A model generated the notes under the pieces. The model searched no databases. It had not been told where the DNA came from and was given only the letters and a program-made list of their open reading frames with translations. Shown here one piece after another: positions 44,177 to 53,322 of a DNA stretch of 64,000 nt; position 1 is the stretch's first letter; every line of letters begins with the position of its first letter. The stretch comes from Cerasicoccus arenae. GTDB lineage: Bacteria; Verrucomicrobiota; Verrucomicrobiia; Opitutales; Cerasicoccaceae. Where the stretch lies: positions 1 to 64,000 of the forward strand of contig NZ_BMXG01000011.1 of the NCBI RefSeq assembly GCF_014651635.1, written 5' to 3'. Both the position numbers and the translations under genes were made by a program.

Positions 44177-44845
44177 ATGAAGACTGTAGCCATTATTGAA
44201 GACCAGACCGCCGTGCGCGAAATGATCGCGGACATCATCCGTTCTACGCCCGGCTTTGAAGTCATTGCCGAATCAGGCGAGGGGCAAGAAGCATTAGCCA
44301 TCTGCCTAGAGCAGAAGCCTGATTTTATCGTGCTGGACATCATGCTTCCAGGTCTTAACGGGGCAGAGGTCCTCCGCCGTATTGCCAAGCAATTGCGGAA
44401 CACTCGCGTGCTCGTATTTTCCGGTTACCAGAATCCATCGCTGGTTCGTGAGCTCTTGCAGGCTGGTGCCCATGGTTTTGTCGAGAAATCGGCCCCGCTC
44501 TCTGAATTACGCAAGGGCATTGACATCGTTGCCAACGGTGGGAGCTATTTTGGCCCGGAAGTCGCGCAAATGCTGCGTGAAGCCGTGCTCAACCCAAGCG
44601 CCAATTCCAAGAAGGGTGTCGAAGTATTGACTGCCCGTGAACGCGAAATTCTTCAGCTCATTGCCGAAAGCTACAGCACGAAGGAAGTCGCTCAAAAACT
44701 AAGCATTAGTGTGAAGACGGCGGAAAATCACCGCACGAACCTCATGAAGAAGCTCGATTTGCACGATGTCGCCAGCCTGACCCGTTTCGCCATTCAGCAC
44801 GGTTTGGTTGAGGGCATGGTCCGCTCGCCGCAGCAAGCAGTCTAA
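44177..44845 (+). CDS. NarL/LuxR-family response regulator
   Basis: The 222-residue protein has an N-terminal receiver (Asp8/9 in IIEDQTAV, phospho-acceptor Asp54 in [12 protein letters not shown], Lys about 103 in GFVEKSAP). A C-terminal LuxR-type helix-turn-helix ([43 protein letters not shown]) binds DNA. No partner kinase is adjacent; the ethylene-receptor-like kinase is 37 kb away. The target genes are unknown, but nothing obvious in the immediate surroundings suggests a pathway-specific regulator. It starts at ATG 44177. Confidence 0.94.
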   Translation: MKTVAIIEDQTAVREMIADIIRSTPGFEVIAESGEGQEALAICLEQKPDFIVLDIMLPGLNGAEVLRRIAKQLRNTRVLVFSGYQNPSLVRELLQAGAHGFVEKSAPLSELRKGIDIVANGGSYFGPEVAQMLREAVLNPSANSKKGVEVLTAREREILQLIAESYSTKEVAQKLSISVKTAENHRTNLMKKLDLHDVASLTRFAIQHGLVEGMVRSPQQAV

Positions 44846-44890
44846 TTCTTCCAGCATCCGGCTGGATCGTTGGGTTCGCGTTGTGGGTCT

Positions 44891-45739
44891 TTAAGAGACC
44901 ATGGCGCGTTCAGCCAGAATTTCTTCAATGAGCGGATGCTCGCCCAGAGTCTCTGTTCGGTGACATGCTAAGCCGTTCGCATTAGATTCGGCCTTGGCGC
45001 AAATTTCTGCAATGTCGCCTCCGTCGCCCGCATGACGGCCTGCACTGAGAAACATCAGGGCGACAATAACGGGCCCCGTAAGGTCTGGTTGACGTAGCAA
45101 GCGCTCAAGCAGCGGTTCGTTAAAATCATACTCCGCTCCTTCACGTCGCTCCATCGAGGCGACTGAAATCACGCTGACCCTCCCCCCCAGCAACCCACGC
45201 AATTGCTCCCCCACCGCATTACGGACTTGGTTCACGGCGGGTTCCGGGCTGCCATGGTCGACCAGAGCGACGGCGGGTTGATGAAGTTGACGCCGAGCAA
45301 TAACGGAGTCCACTCGCTCCGCTAAGGCGCGCGCCAAACGGTCATCAGGATTTGCCAAATCAAAGAGCGGTGCAGCGATTTCTACGTTTAAATCGCGCCA
45401 ATCGGGGTTTTCTGCCCGCAAAACGGTGATCTTTCCGGGAATATAATCCGTCAATGCACGGCTGGGGCCAAAGAAAAACGGTAGCAAGCGAAAGTGCCGC
45501 TGACCCGCATGTAATCGACGCCTTAGGGCGGGGACCAGTGTCTCAGCGGGCATTTCGTCGAGCAGGGCGGGTGGAACCTTGCTGGAATGGAGGACTGAGA
45601 CGGGTTCGACCAGTCGACCAAGGCGAGATGTCAGGTTTTCGGCCACTCGTCGGAGGGTTAATGTGGCATTTGGGCGCAAGGAGCCGTTATCAACGAGTAA
45701 GAGCGATAGTTCGGTCACGGATTTTTTTATGGAAGGCAT
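44891..45739 (-). CDS. CbiX/SirB-like two-domain chelatase
   Basis: The 282-residue product has two chelatase-like halves, as in CbiX or CbiK-type sirohydrochlorin cobalt/ferro-chelatases. The C-terminal half carries ALVDHGSPEPAVNQVRN with the HGS signature and a second conserved His in LMFLSAGRHAGDGGD. The N-terminal half keeps the fold but reads LLVDNGSLRPNA, with Asn replacing His, so it is probably inactive and the protein has a single catalytic site. It could insert metal into sirohydrochlorin for siroheme or cobalamin. No other cobalamin genes are in the window. Start is ATG 45739, divergent from the OmpA-like gene. Confidence 0.83.
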   Translation of the reverse strand: MPSIKKSVTELSLLLVDNGSLRPNATLTLRRVAENLTSRLGRLVEPVSVLHSSKVPPALLDEMPAETLVPALRRRLHAGQRHFRLLPFFFGPSRALTDYIPGKITVLRAENPDWRDLNVEIAAPLFDLANPDDRLARALAERVDSVIARRQLHQPAVALVDHGSPEPAVNQVRNAVGEQLRGLLGGRVSVISVASMERREGAEYDFNEPLLERLLRQPDLTGPVIVALMFLSAGRHAGDGGDIAEICAKAESNANGLACHRTETLGEHPLIEEILAERAMVS

Positions 45740-45784
45740 GGAAATAACTTGCGCCCTAAATGACGCATGCAAAACTATGTCGGC

Positions 45785-46390
45785 ATGTTCCGCGTTTTCA
45801 ACTTCGCCTTTATCTCTTTCGCATTTGTCCTCTTATTCTCCGGTTGCTCCGACACCGAGCCTAAGCCGGGCGATACTGTTTTGGGTTCGCCTAAACGTCC
45901 AGGTGATGGGGGTATCCCGATTAATTATGAGGACATCGGTGGCGGCCCCGGCGGCGGCTACACCGGTGGTGATCTTGATTTAACTCAGCGCGATACTTCA
46001 TTTAACACCAGCCCAGATAGCATGGGCGGTATCGACGGTCTGGGCGGCGGACAGAACGTCATGGACTCGGTTTACTTTGGTTTCGACCAGTCAAGCGTCC
46101 CCCCCGCTGAACGCTACAAAGTGGATGCAGCTGCGGATTATCTGCGCAGTAACCCCGGTGCCAAGCTGATCGCCGAAGGGCATACGGACGCAGTTGGCAC
46201 GACGGAATACAATAATGGCCTGAGCGACCGCCGCGCCAACAGCGTGAAGACTTACTTGGAACAGCTCGGTATCCCCGGCGATCGCGTCGAAGTGCTCGCC
46301 ATGGGTGAGATCGGAGCCAATGAGTCCGCCGCTAAAGGTAGCCCGGAATCGGCCCACGACCGCCGCGTCGACTTGATTCAGGTCAAGTAA
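45785..46390 (+). CDS. OmpA-like lipoprotein (Pal type)
   Basis: The 201-residue product has a lipoprotein signal (FISFAFVLLFSGC, lipobox FSGC) and so is likely anchored to the outer membrane. After a Gly/Asp-rich linker it has a C-terminal OmpA domain: VYFGFDQSSVPPAERYKVDAAADYL, the EGHTDAVGTTEYN motif and LSDRRANSVKTYL, which binds the peptidoglycan diaminopimelate. It resembles Pal, but no tolA/tolB genes are nearby, so I do not assign pal. ATG 45785 gives the better signal peptide; an upstream ATG at 45767 is in frame. Confidence 0.85.
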   Translation: MFRVFNFAFISFAFVLLFSGCSDTEPKPGDTVLGSPKRPGDGGIPINYEDIGGGPGGGYTGGDLDLTQRDTSFNTSPDSMGGIDGLGGGQNVMDSVYFGFDQSSVPPAERYKVDAAADYLRSNPGAKLIAEGHTDAVGTTEYNNGLSDRRANSVKTYLEQLGIPGDRVEVLAMGEIGANESAAKGSPESAHDRRVDLIQVK

Positions 46391-46486
46391 CACGTCCTAT
46401 TTGGCGCTTGGCAGGGTATTGGTTCGCAAAACGGGAGTTGCGCAGCGGACTTTTTGTGCTAATTTTCTAGGTTCGTTAAGTTCCAG

Positions 46487-47464
46487 ATGAGTGACCCATT
46501 ATCCAGCATCGACCCGATTAAGGCTGCGCCAACCGCGAAGCCTCGGGTTCACTATGATCCGCATTTCAAGGTGACACCCGCTTACCGCGAGTCCTTACCC
46601 GACATGCAAAACGCTGACAGCGCTGATATTCATGGCGCTAATGTGCCGATTATGCAGGTGGGCATTTCCAATTTCCGTTTGCCACTGGTCTTTCTGACGG
46701 GAGATCAGCGCCAAATTACGCTGGAAACCTCGGTTACGGGCACCGTTTCGCTCGCTGCTGACTCCAAAGGGATTAACATGTCCCGGATCATGCGTGTGTT
46801 CTACGATTTTCAGGACCGCGTGTTCGATTTGGAACTGCTCGAGGAAATCCTTCTGCGCTACAAGCAGGAGCTGGGCAGCAGCCGTGCCCGCCTCAAGCTG
46901 GGCTTCAGTTATCCGATTCTCAAGCCTAGCCTCCGCAGTAATCTTGAGGGCTGGCAGTATTATGAGGTGTCGTTTGAAGGTTTCCTCGACGACCTGAATC
47001 GCTTCCGCAAGGTCATCCATTTTGATTTCGTCTACTCGTCAGCCTGCCCATGCTCTTCAGAGCTGTCGGAGCATGCCCGCGAAGCGCGCAACATCTATGG
47101 CATTCCGCACTCGCAGCGCAGCAAGGCGCGTGTGTCGCTGGAAGTCCGCCAAGGCGAGCTGATTAGCCTGGAAGAAATCCAACTCCTTTGCCTCAACGCG
47201 ATCAAAACTGAGACGCAAGTCATGGTGAAGCGTGAGGACGAGCAAGCCTTTGCCGAGCTCAACGGTGCTTACGTAAAATTTGTCGAGGACGCAGCTCGCC
47301 TGCTCTACGAACAGTTTGACGCCGAGCCGCGCATTCGTGATTTCCAAATCGCCTGCGCACACTTGGAGTCCTTGCATTCACACGATGCGGTGGCCGTGAT
47401 CAATAAAGGTCGCGAAGGTGGTTTTTCAGCTGACTTCAGCGATTTCAAAGATCTCGTTTGCTAA
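46487..47464 (+). CDS. folE2: GTP cyclohydrolase IB
   Basis: FolE2 converts GTP to 7,8-dihydroneopterin triphosphate, the first step of folate and queuosine synthesis, with a metal other than zinc being tolerated. The 325-residue protein has the FolE2 hallmarks: [32 protein letters not shown], and the metal-binding Cys motif [16 protein letters not shown] followed by the [14 protein letters not shown] segment. No FolE1 is in the window. It is separated by 96 bases from the OmpA-like gene and faces the polymerase gene convergently. Confidence 0.95.
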   Translation: MSDPLSSIDPIKAAPTAKPRVHYDPHFKVTPAYRESLPDMQNADSADIHGANVPIMQVGISNFRLPLVFLTGDQRQITLETSVTGTVSLAADSKGINMSRIMRVFYDFQDRVFDLELLEEILLRYKQELGSSRARLKLGFSYPILKPSLRSNLEGWQYYEVSFEGFLDDLNRFRKVIHFDFVYSSACPCSSELSEHAREARNIYGIPHSQRSKARVSLEVRQGELISLEEIQLLCLNAIKTETQVMVKREDEQAFAELNGAYVKFVEDAARLLYEQFDAEPRIRDFQIACAHLESLHSHDAVAVINKGREGGFSADFSDFKDLVC

Positions 47465-47486
47465 TTCAGCATAGCCGCTGGGCTTG

Positions 47487-48734
47487 TTAATCCTCGGCCA
47501 ATAGATCATCGGCTTCGGTGGAGAGGTCCGGGATGTGAGAGAACGCGATGCGCATGGGGGCCTCGTCACGGCCATTATGCGCACCCGCATAGTAGAGAGT
47601 CCGTGAGCCAAAACGTTTGTTGAGCGAATCCATGGCCTGATCGAGCTTCACGTTGCGCGGGTTGTTCATCTCGGTAAAGAGCGGATTGGTGTAGTTTTGT
47701 GCCGAAACAAGATCGCCAAGGACCATGCTGACTTTGCAGGGCTCGGGCGTGTCGGGCGGAATTTTTGCCCAAAGCTCACGCAAGGCGCGTAGGAAAATTC
47801 GACTTTCTTGAGTGGGGAAAAATCGCGCTTCCATGCCCCACCGATTATCAAAGCCCAGACGTACGCCGAGGGACAGGCTACCGGCATAGTGGTCGAGCTT
47901 GCGTAGGCGCATGGCAGCCTTTTGTGTGAGGCGGTGGATGACAGCGAACGCGTCTTCCCGATTTCGACATTGAGGGGGGAGCACGTGGGAATGGCTCACT
48001 TGGCGACGGACCGTTTCGGCGTGCTCAATGATTTCCCCTCGCAACTCGGCGTAAAGACGATCGCCCCCGACGCCACCCCAGATCGAGTGAAGCTTTGCGC
48101 GACTGCATGCATAAAGGTCGGAAACGGTCCGCACGCCCCGTCGCATAAGCCGGGTGTGCATCCGCCTGCCGATGCCGTAGATGTCACGTAGCTCCAATGT
48201 GGCAAGTGGGCCGGGGAGGTCGTTCGAGCGGATCAGCGTCAATCCGCGAGGCTTGTTCATGCCGCTGGCGATTTTGCTCAAGAAAACATTGGGCCCGATG
48301 CCAATGGAGCAGCCGATGTATTCACCGGCGCATTTGGTGATGGTGCGGCGCATGCGATCAGCGAGTGCGCGGGCGTCTTTTTCGTTGCGCCAGTTGGGGG
48401 GGATTTCGGCGCTAAATTCGTCAATCGACCGCACGGTGACGGCTGGCAGGCAGTTTTCCTGAATCCCATCAATAACTTGCTGATGGATTTTCACGTAGTC
48501 AGCGTGCCCAGCGATCACGAACTGGATTTGCGGACACAGCCAACGCGCCTCACGGACTGTCGTGCCGGTCTTTACACCATAGGCTTTGGCTTCGTAACTG
48601 GCGGCAATGCAGCACGTCGTCTCTGCCTGCATCGGGATTACGCCGATTGGCTGGCCACGCAACTTGGGGTTGCGCTGCTGTTCGCACGAGGCGAAGTAAG
48701 AATCCAGATCGACAAATATAAATCGGAGGGACAT
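47487..48734 (-). CDS. Y-family DNA polymerase (DinB/UmuC type)
   Basis: The 415-residue protein is a translesion polymerase. Catalytic carboxylates are visible in FIFVDLDSYFASCEQQ (first Asp) and SIDEFSAEI (Asp and Glu). The palm, thumb (IYGIGRRMHTRLMRRGV helix-hairpin-helix) and little-finger region (GSLSLGVRLGFDNRW, then a long beta segment) are in place. It shares UmuC-like elements (ASCEQQRNPKLRGQP, ASYEAKAYGVKTGT) and DinB-like elements, so I do not assign a symbol. It starts at ATG 48734; the 166-base region before it is AT-rich with no recognisable SOS box. No recA, lexA or umuD gene is nearby. Confidence 0.88.
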   Translation of the reverse strand: MSLRFIFVDLDSYFASCEQQRNPKLRGQPIGVIPMQAETTCCIAASYEAKAYGVKTGTTVREARWLCPQIQFVIAGHADYVKIHQQVIDGIQENCLPAVTVRSIDEFSAEIPPNWRNEKDARALADRMRRTITKCAGEYIGCSIGIGPNVFLSKIASGMNKPRGLTLIRSNDLPGPLATLELRDIYGIGRRMHTRLMRRGVRTVSDLYACSRAKLHSIWGGVGGDRLYAELRGEIIEHAETVRRQVSHSHVLPPQCRNREDAFAVIHRLTQKAAMRLRKLDHYAGSLSLGVRLGFDNRWGMEARFFPTQESRIFLRALRELWAKIPPDTPEPCKVSMVLGDLVSAQNYTNPLFTEMNNPRNVKLDQAMDSLNKRFGSRTLYYAGAHNGRDEAPMRIAFSHIPDLSTEADDLLAED

Positions 48735-48847
48735 GGCTGCAAAAGCATTGCCTCTCAATTTATTGATCTACGGATTAATTGCAAATTATTTTACTGGAAA
48801 TTTGTTTACTATTTTGGAAATTCTTTGCCCTTAACTAGCTGAACCTT

Positions 48848-48863
48848 AGACCATTTTTGGTCT
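48848..48863. repeat. Perfect inverted repeat AGACCA-TTTT-TGGTCT
   Basis: A perfect 6-base inverted repeat with a four-T loop lies between the polymerase gene and the YcfL-like gene, 38 bases beyond the latter's stop. No T tract follows on the minus strand, so it may be a weak terminator or a protein site. Confidence 0.4.
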
Positions 48864-48900
48864 GCCTCTGTTGTCGCCGAGAGAAGAACTCTCTCCGCTC

Positions 48901-49356
48901 TTACCTACGAGGGCCGTGCCCGCCACCAACGGTGGCATTGTAGGTTTCGCGGGCGAGGAGCTTTAGTCGGAAGTCGACGACGCGTGGGTTCGGGGCAATG
49001 CCCGACAGATAAATGCGTTCGCGGCCCAGGATGAAGCCGGGCTTCCAGAGGGCAGGGGGGGATTGCACTTCGAAGCCGTCTTTTTCGACCCAGGTAAATT
49101 GGTAATTAAAGTCCTCAGGGCCGTAATTCATGTTTTCCAGCTCCACTTGGACGCGGATCAGGTCACCAGCCTTGCCTTCGTTCACGTTTTGAACAGACAC
49201 CTTGCGGGCCAATGCGGGATCGGTCTCCACCTTTTGAATCGCAATCAGGTTGGGCTCAGCCTTGGGATTGGCGGGCTCCACGGTGTTGACAGAGTCGCAT
49301 CCGGCAAGGAATGCAATGAGGACAAGAGCGAGGAGGCTATAGCAGTCGCGTTTCAT
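48901..49356 (-). CDS. YcfL-like lipoprotein (DUF1425 type)
   Basis: The 151-residue product has a lipoprotein signal (SLLALVLIAFLAGCDS) and a beta-sandwich body typical of YcfL: VQVELENMNYGPEDFNYQFTWVEKDGFEV, then LGRERIYLSGIAPNPRVVDFRLKLLAR. YcfL family proteins occur with the COG3014 protein and the PBP1B activator LpoB, and are thought to act on peptidoglycan synthesis. The ATG at 49356 is inside the end of the upstream COG3014 gene (20-base overlap), so the two are translationally coupled. LpoB is not found next to them. Confidence 0.83.
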   Translation of the reverse strand: MKRDCYSLLALVLIAFLAGCDSVNTVEPANPKAEPNLIAIQKVETDPALARKVSVQNVNEGKAGDLIRVQVELENMNYGPEDFNYQFTWVEKDGFEVQSPPALWKPGFILGRERIYLSGIAPNPRVVDFRLKLLARETYNATVGGGHGPRR

Positions 49357-50839
49357 GCGTGGTAGGTTCGAATTTAAGGACGAATTGAGTGACCCGCAAT
49401 GGGGCAGTAGTACTGTTGCTTTTAACGTATATGACGTTGATAACGCCGGGCTCCAGCGTGACATTAATCATCTCCGGACGGCCGGGCGGGGTCAACGTCA
49501 ATTTCCGACTAGGCGGCGTGGGAAAACGGGCAAACTGAATTTCCTTGGGCAACGTGACCCAACTGCGCAGATCGGCCTGGTTGAGCGCGGCTTGGTAGAT
49601 GGCTCCAGCAATGAGCACCGCCGTGCCCAGACTGCCCTGATCCTTGGTCGCCTCATAGAGCCCATAGGTGATCGCGGCCTTGGCTCCGGCGCTGATGAGC
49701 GTCTTGGTCACGATAATGGGCAGCTCGTTGTCAAACTCTTGCGCAATGACGCTGTCCATGTTGCAGAGTGTTGCGGTGCGGTATTGCTGCGCTCCAGCGG
49801 CGACATTCAGATAGGGCACGTAATTACCCTGCGGGCGCAGGCGCGGGAAGGCTGCGCCGACATATGGCACGCCGCGGGCACCAAAAAGAAACACTGGGAT
49901 GTCGATGCGGGTTTCCTCGCGACTAGCCGCCATGCCCGTCTCAAAGAAAATATAGGTCGTCGGTTCCATGGGCTGTCCGGAAAGTAAGCGATGCACAGCG
50001 ACTTCGTCCCCGGCCAAGTATGGATTGGGGCCGATCATGGACGCGGTGCGTTGGAAGTCCTGCAAGGCGCGTTCGAGGTCGGGCAGGTCCTCCGCTGTCG
50101 CCAGATGGAACACACCGTCGAGGTAGACGGTAAACGGGTTAACATAGGGCGCGTAGGCCTTGAGCGCGTCGAGGTATCCATAGACCGAGGCGATGCTACT
50201 TTGGAAACGCGGGTCGCGATTGGCACGGTCGACGTCGTAATTTTGCGGCGCGCCCTGTTGCTGGTAGCGGGAATTGTAGGCTGACTTGGCGCTGGCGGAG
50301 GACTCTCGTGCGGCGTCAGCGGCGGCATTGATACGCTCGGCATTGATGCGAACAGCCTCTCGCTGGCGTTCCAATGCGCGGTTGAGCGCGACGCGTGCGG
50401 CGTCAGTGTTCCCCAACTGCAAATAGTTCAACGCCTGATAGGTGTTGAGCATGATTTTGTCGTAGGCCGTGCCGGTATAGGGCAGGAAACTTTGATTCGT
50501 CAAGGTGGCACCCGCCTCAGCGGCTAGACGGATTTCCGCCCCAGCGTCGAATTGCTTCATTTCCTCGTCTGCCTCGGCAAAAGCTATGAGGCTACCCGTG
50601 TAGTTACCCGCTGCGCGCAGGGCCGCCCCCTCTTCGAGGCGGAAGACGATCTGGTCGACGCCGTTGTCTTTATCAGCAGCGCCCTCAGCAGCAAGCTGGG
50701 CGGCGTATTGATCATCTCCGGAGATCCAAGCGCGGCGCAGGGCCTGAGTTTCGTCCTTATAGCTGGCACAGCCCGTCAACACACAAGCCAGCGTCAACAG
50801 GGCGAGATGAATTCGGCGACTGGCAGTTTGCTTGCTCAC
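49337..50839 (-). CDS. COG3014-type envelope lipoprotein
   Basis: The 500-residue product has a lipoprotein signal (LALLTLACVLTGCASYKDE) and a long helical then mixed body with DKIMLNTYQALNYLQLGNTDAARVALNRALERQREA, PYVNPFTVYLDGVFHLATAED and RIDIPVFLFGARGVPYVGAAFPRLR, as in the COG3014 family. The GTG at 50839 was chosen because the longer in-frame ATG lies inside the preceding transcription terminator. Its 3' end overlaps the YcfL-like start. In Proteobacteria this pair accompanies LpoB; a role in wall assembly is inferred by analogy. Confidence 0.8.
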   Translation of the reverse strand: MSKQTASRRIHLALLTLACVLTGCASYKDETQALRRAWISGDDQYAAQLAAEGAADKDNGVDQIVFRLEEGAALRAAGNYTGSLIAFAEADEEMKQFDAGAEIRLAAEAGATLTNQSFLPYTGTAYDKIMLNTYQALNYLQLGNTDAARVALNRALERQREAVRINAERINAAADAARESSASAKSAYNSRYQQQGAPQNYDVDRANRDPRFQSSIASVYGYLDALKAYAPYVNPFTVYLDGVFHLATAEDLPDLERALQDFQRTASMIGPNPYLAGDEVAVHRLLSGQPMEPTTYIFFETGMAASREETRIDIPVFLFGARGVPYVGAAFPRLRPQGNYVPYLNVAAGAQQYRTATLCNMDSVIAQEFDNELPIIVTKTLISAGAKAAITYGLYEATKDQGSLGTAVLIAGAIYQAALNQADLRSWVTLPKEIQFARFPTPPSRKLTLTPPGRPEMINVTLEPGVINVIYVKSNSTTAPLRVTQFVLKFEPTTHETRLL

Positions 50840-50881
50840 AGAACGACCATCATGCGGGTTTCTGTTCGAATGAAAAACAAA

Positions 50882-50909
50882 AAGCCCGGCCACTCATGCG
50901 ACCGGGCTT
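50882..50909 (-). terminator. Terminator after the YceI gene
   Basis: AAGCCCGG and CCGGGCTT form an eight-base stem with a twelve-base loop; on the minus strand TTTTTGTTTTT follows. It lies between the YceI stop and the COG3014 start. Confidence 0.87.
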
Positions 50910-50927
50910 GGAAAGTTTTACGGGGCC

Positions 50928-51503
50928 TTACTTTTTGCGATGGCCTTGGACGGAGACGGAGATTTCCACGTCGTCACCAACAATCGGGCCGCCAGCATCA
51001 AGACCCCATTCGGAGCGCTTGATCTTCGTGCCGCCCTTGAAGCCAATGATTTCCATGCCGGAATAGTGGCCTGTACCGTCGACTTTGCCCAAGAAATCCA
51101 CGTCCATCGTGACAGGCTTGGTGACGCCAAGGATGGTTAGGTTGCCAGTGACCTTGTAGGTGTCGCCACTGACTTTTTCCCACTTGGTGGACTCAAAGGT
51201 CATCTCGGGGAACTTCGCTACAGCAAAATAGTCGTCCGTTTGAAGGTGGCCGTCGCGCTTGCCGTTGTTGGTGTCAACGCTCTTGGTCTTGATAGTGGCC
51301 TTGGTGCTGGACTTCGTCATGTCCGCAGTGTCCACGGTGACGGTGCCGTCAAATTCGCCGAAGCTGCCATTGACGTCGTTGACGAAGTGGCGAACAGCGA
51401 AATTAACGCCGGAGTGTGCAGGATCGATGTCATAGGTGACGGTTTCCGCAGATAAACTTAGTGCGGAGAACAGTCCCAGTGTGAAGAGGATGGCTTTTTT
51501 CAT
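50928..51503 (-). CDS. YceI-family periplasmic lipid-binding protein
   Basis: The 191-residue product has a signal peptide (MKKAILFTLGLFSALSLSA) and the YceI lipocalin-like barrel: TYDIDPAHSGVNFAVRHFV, FGEFDGTVTVD, KFPEMTFESTKWE, NLTILGVTKPVTMDV, SEWGLDAGGPIVGDDVEISVSVQ. YceI proteins bind isoprenoid or fatty chains in the periplasm and are linked to acid or osmotic response in some bacteria. ATG 51503 yields the signal peptide; a longer frame exists upstream but has no signal. The gene is alone and ends at a strong terminator. Confidence 0.93.
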   Translation of the reverse strand: MKKAILFTLGLFSALSLSAETVTYDIDPAHSGVNFAVRHFVNDVNGSFGEFDGTVTVDTADMTKSSTKATIKTKSVDTNNGKRDGHLQTDDYFAVAKFPEMTFESTKWEKVSGDTYKVTGNLTILGVTKPVTMDVDFLGKVDGTGHYSGMEIIGFKGGTKIKRSEWGLDAGGPIVGDDVEISVSVQGHRKK

Positions 51504-51610
51504 AAGTAGGAAGATTGATAATTTAATGTCTTCATGTCGAGATAAGTTCATGATCCGAATATTTGCAACTTCCGGAAGCATTTTTTTGGGATTTTTATGC
51601 CCCCCCCTCG

Positions 51611-53284
51611 CTATTTCCGCGCGTTTTTCAAAATTTCGCGTTCGGGCGGCAGAAGATCGTCTGGGTTGACGCCATTCATGATGTATTGGGACTCCTTGTC
51701 GTGCCCGTTAGCGGCGAGAATAGCGGCGTAAATGGCGCGCCAACCGGGCCGTACCTCTGACCAGTCAATGGCCAGCGGATATAGCTGCTCTAAAGCGAGA
51801 TCGCTTCTGCCCGCCTGATAATGAGCGAGGGCGAGCGTCATAAGGTTGGCCAAGTAGGGGCGCTCAGACTCTTGCAGGAGGCGATACGCGGTCTCAGCCG
51901 AGGCCTCGATATCTTCTCCCATTAGGAGGTTGGTGTAGGCCAGATCGTTGGCAACGCTGACGTCGTTTGGATATTTTTTGGCCATGCGGCGAAGGGCGTC
52001 ACGCATTGCAGTCATATCGCCCGTGCTCTGATCAAGTTCGATTATCTTTTCGTAGGCTTTGCGTTGGGCCATGGGCAACAGGGCCAATCGTTCCAGCACG
52101 TCGCGCGCTTTCTCATTCCAGTTGAGCTTACTGGCGTAATCGTAAGCGAATGTCAGCTTATGGACATCCTCTTTGGCGGCGAGAATGGCCTGCCCCCAGA
52201 TGAGATTACTGACTCGGTCATTGCCTAATTCATCCTGAATACGTGCGCGGAACAGCACGATGGTAAAGGGATCCAGTGGCAGTCGAGGACGCTCGATGAT
52301 TTGTTGAAGTGCCTCCCATTGACCGCTGTAGGCCATGGAGTCCACCCAGACCAGAAAAAGGTCTCGCCGACTAATGGCAGTCTCAAAATCAACCAACGCG
52401 AGGAAGTCGCTGGAGCGTCTCTGAAGATTAAGCCAACGCCCGAGCTCGACCAGCTCTGCTGGATCGTCGAGGGTAAACAAGGCTTGGGCATCGGCCAGAA
52501 GCTCTTCCATGGATTGCTCGCCAGTGCTGCGGCGGATGACAATTTCCGTCAACATGTCTTCGCGCTCGGCGAGTGGGTGATTGGCGAGCTTTTCAGCAGC
52601 TTCAATGAGTTGGTCGCGCGAGGTGTTTGGAGCCTTGAGAAGCCAGCGGGCAGCCTTGAGGCCCGTTGAATCCGAGCGCTGTGCCATTTGGCGTAGCCAG
52701 ACAAGGCCTGCCTCGCGGACCTCGGCGTCACTGCTTCGTTGGCTGATCTGGACATACGCAAACTGGATGTCAGCCGAGGCGTCAGCTGCTTGGGCAGCTT
52801 GCTGAGAGAGCTGAATACCTTCCTCCAATTGACCATGGATGATTGCACTTTGTGCCCGTCGATGCAGTGCTTCTGATGCGTCAGGCAAATCGGTTGCGAG
52901 TCGTTCAGTCATACGGGCTAGGTCAGCTTTATTCTCGAGCCGCATGACGCTGTCGAACCACGCCAGTAGGTCTGCTTTCTCGCCCGAAAGCTCGTAAATG
53001 CCTTCCCAGAGGGCAGGTGCCTTATTCGGCTCGGCAAGGTCGACGATGTTTGCCAGAGTGCGGGCGACTTCGATATTCTTGGGATCGAGCGCATAGGCTG
53101 CTTTGGCGGCTTCCCAGGCGGCACCATATTCTTCATCCTCCAAGAGAATACGTGCGTCCTCAGCCAAGTTGATTGCCCGCTGTTGCTTGAATTCCCGCCA
53201 AGCAAAGGGAGTCGCCACGAGTAGCACCGTCAGCACTGCGCCGCCGATGATCAGCCTTCGTTTTGCTTGGGGACTCATCGTCAT
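51611..53284 (-). CDS. Membrane-anchored TPR-like repeat protein
   Basis: The 557-residue product has an N-terminal membrane segment (RLIIGGAVLTVLLVATPFAW) and then a chain of paired helices that resemble TPRs: EEYGAAWEAAKAAYALDPKNIEVARTLANI, GQLEEGIQLSQQAAQAADASADIQFAYVQIS, KYPNDVSVANDLAYTNLLMGEDIEASAETAYRLLQES. It is likely in the periplasm and may act as a scaffold. No enzymatic domain is seen. It starts at ATG 53284 (an alternative ATG two codons later) and is the gene downstream of hemW. An eight-C run (51600-51607) lies just beyond its stop codon. Confidence 0.8.
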   Translation of the reverse strand: MTMSPQAKRRLIIGGAVLTVLLVATPFAWREFKQQRAINLAEDARILLEDEEYGAAWEAAKAAYALDPKNIEVARTLANIVDLAEPNKAPALWEGIYELSGEKADLLAWFDSVMRLENKADLARMTERLATDLPDASEALHRRAQSAIIHGQLEEGIQLSQQAAQAADASADIQFAYVQISQRSSDAEVREAGLVWLRQMAQRSDSTGLKAARWLLKAPNTSRDQLIEAAEKLANHPLAEREDMLTEIVIRRSTGEQSMEELLADAQALFTLDDPAELVELGRWLNLQRRSSDFLALVDFETAISRRDLFLVWVDSMAYSGQWEALQQIIERPRLPLDPFTIVLFRARIQDELGNDRVSNLIWGQAILAAKEDVHKLTFAYDYASKLNWNEKARDVLERLALLPMAQRKAYEKIIELDQSTGDMTAMRDALRRMAKKYPNDVSVANDLAYTNLLMGEDIEASAETAYRLLQESERPYLANLMTLALAHYQAGRSDLALEQLYPLAIDWSEVRPGWRAIYAAILAANGHDKESQYIMNGVNPDDLLPPEREILKNARK

Positions 53285-53322
53285 AATTAAAGATAATAGA
53301 GATGAAGGCCTTGGCCGCCAAG

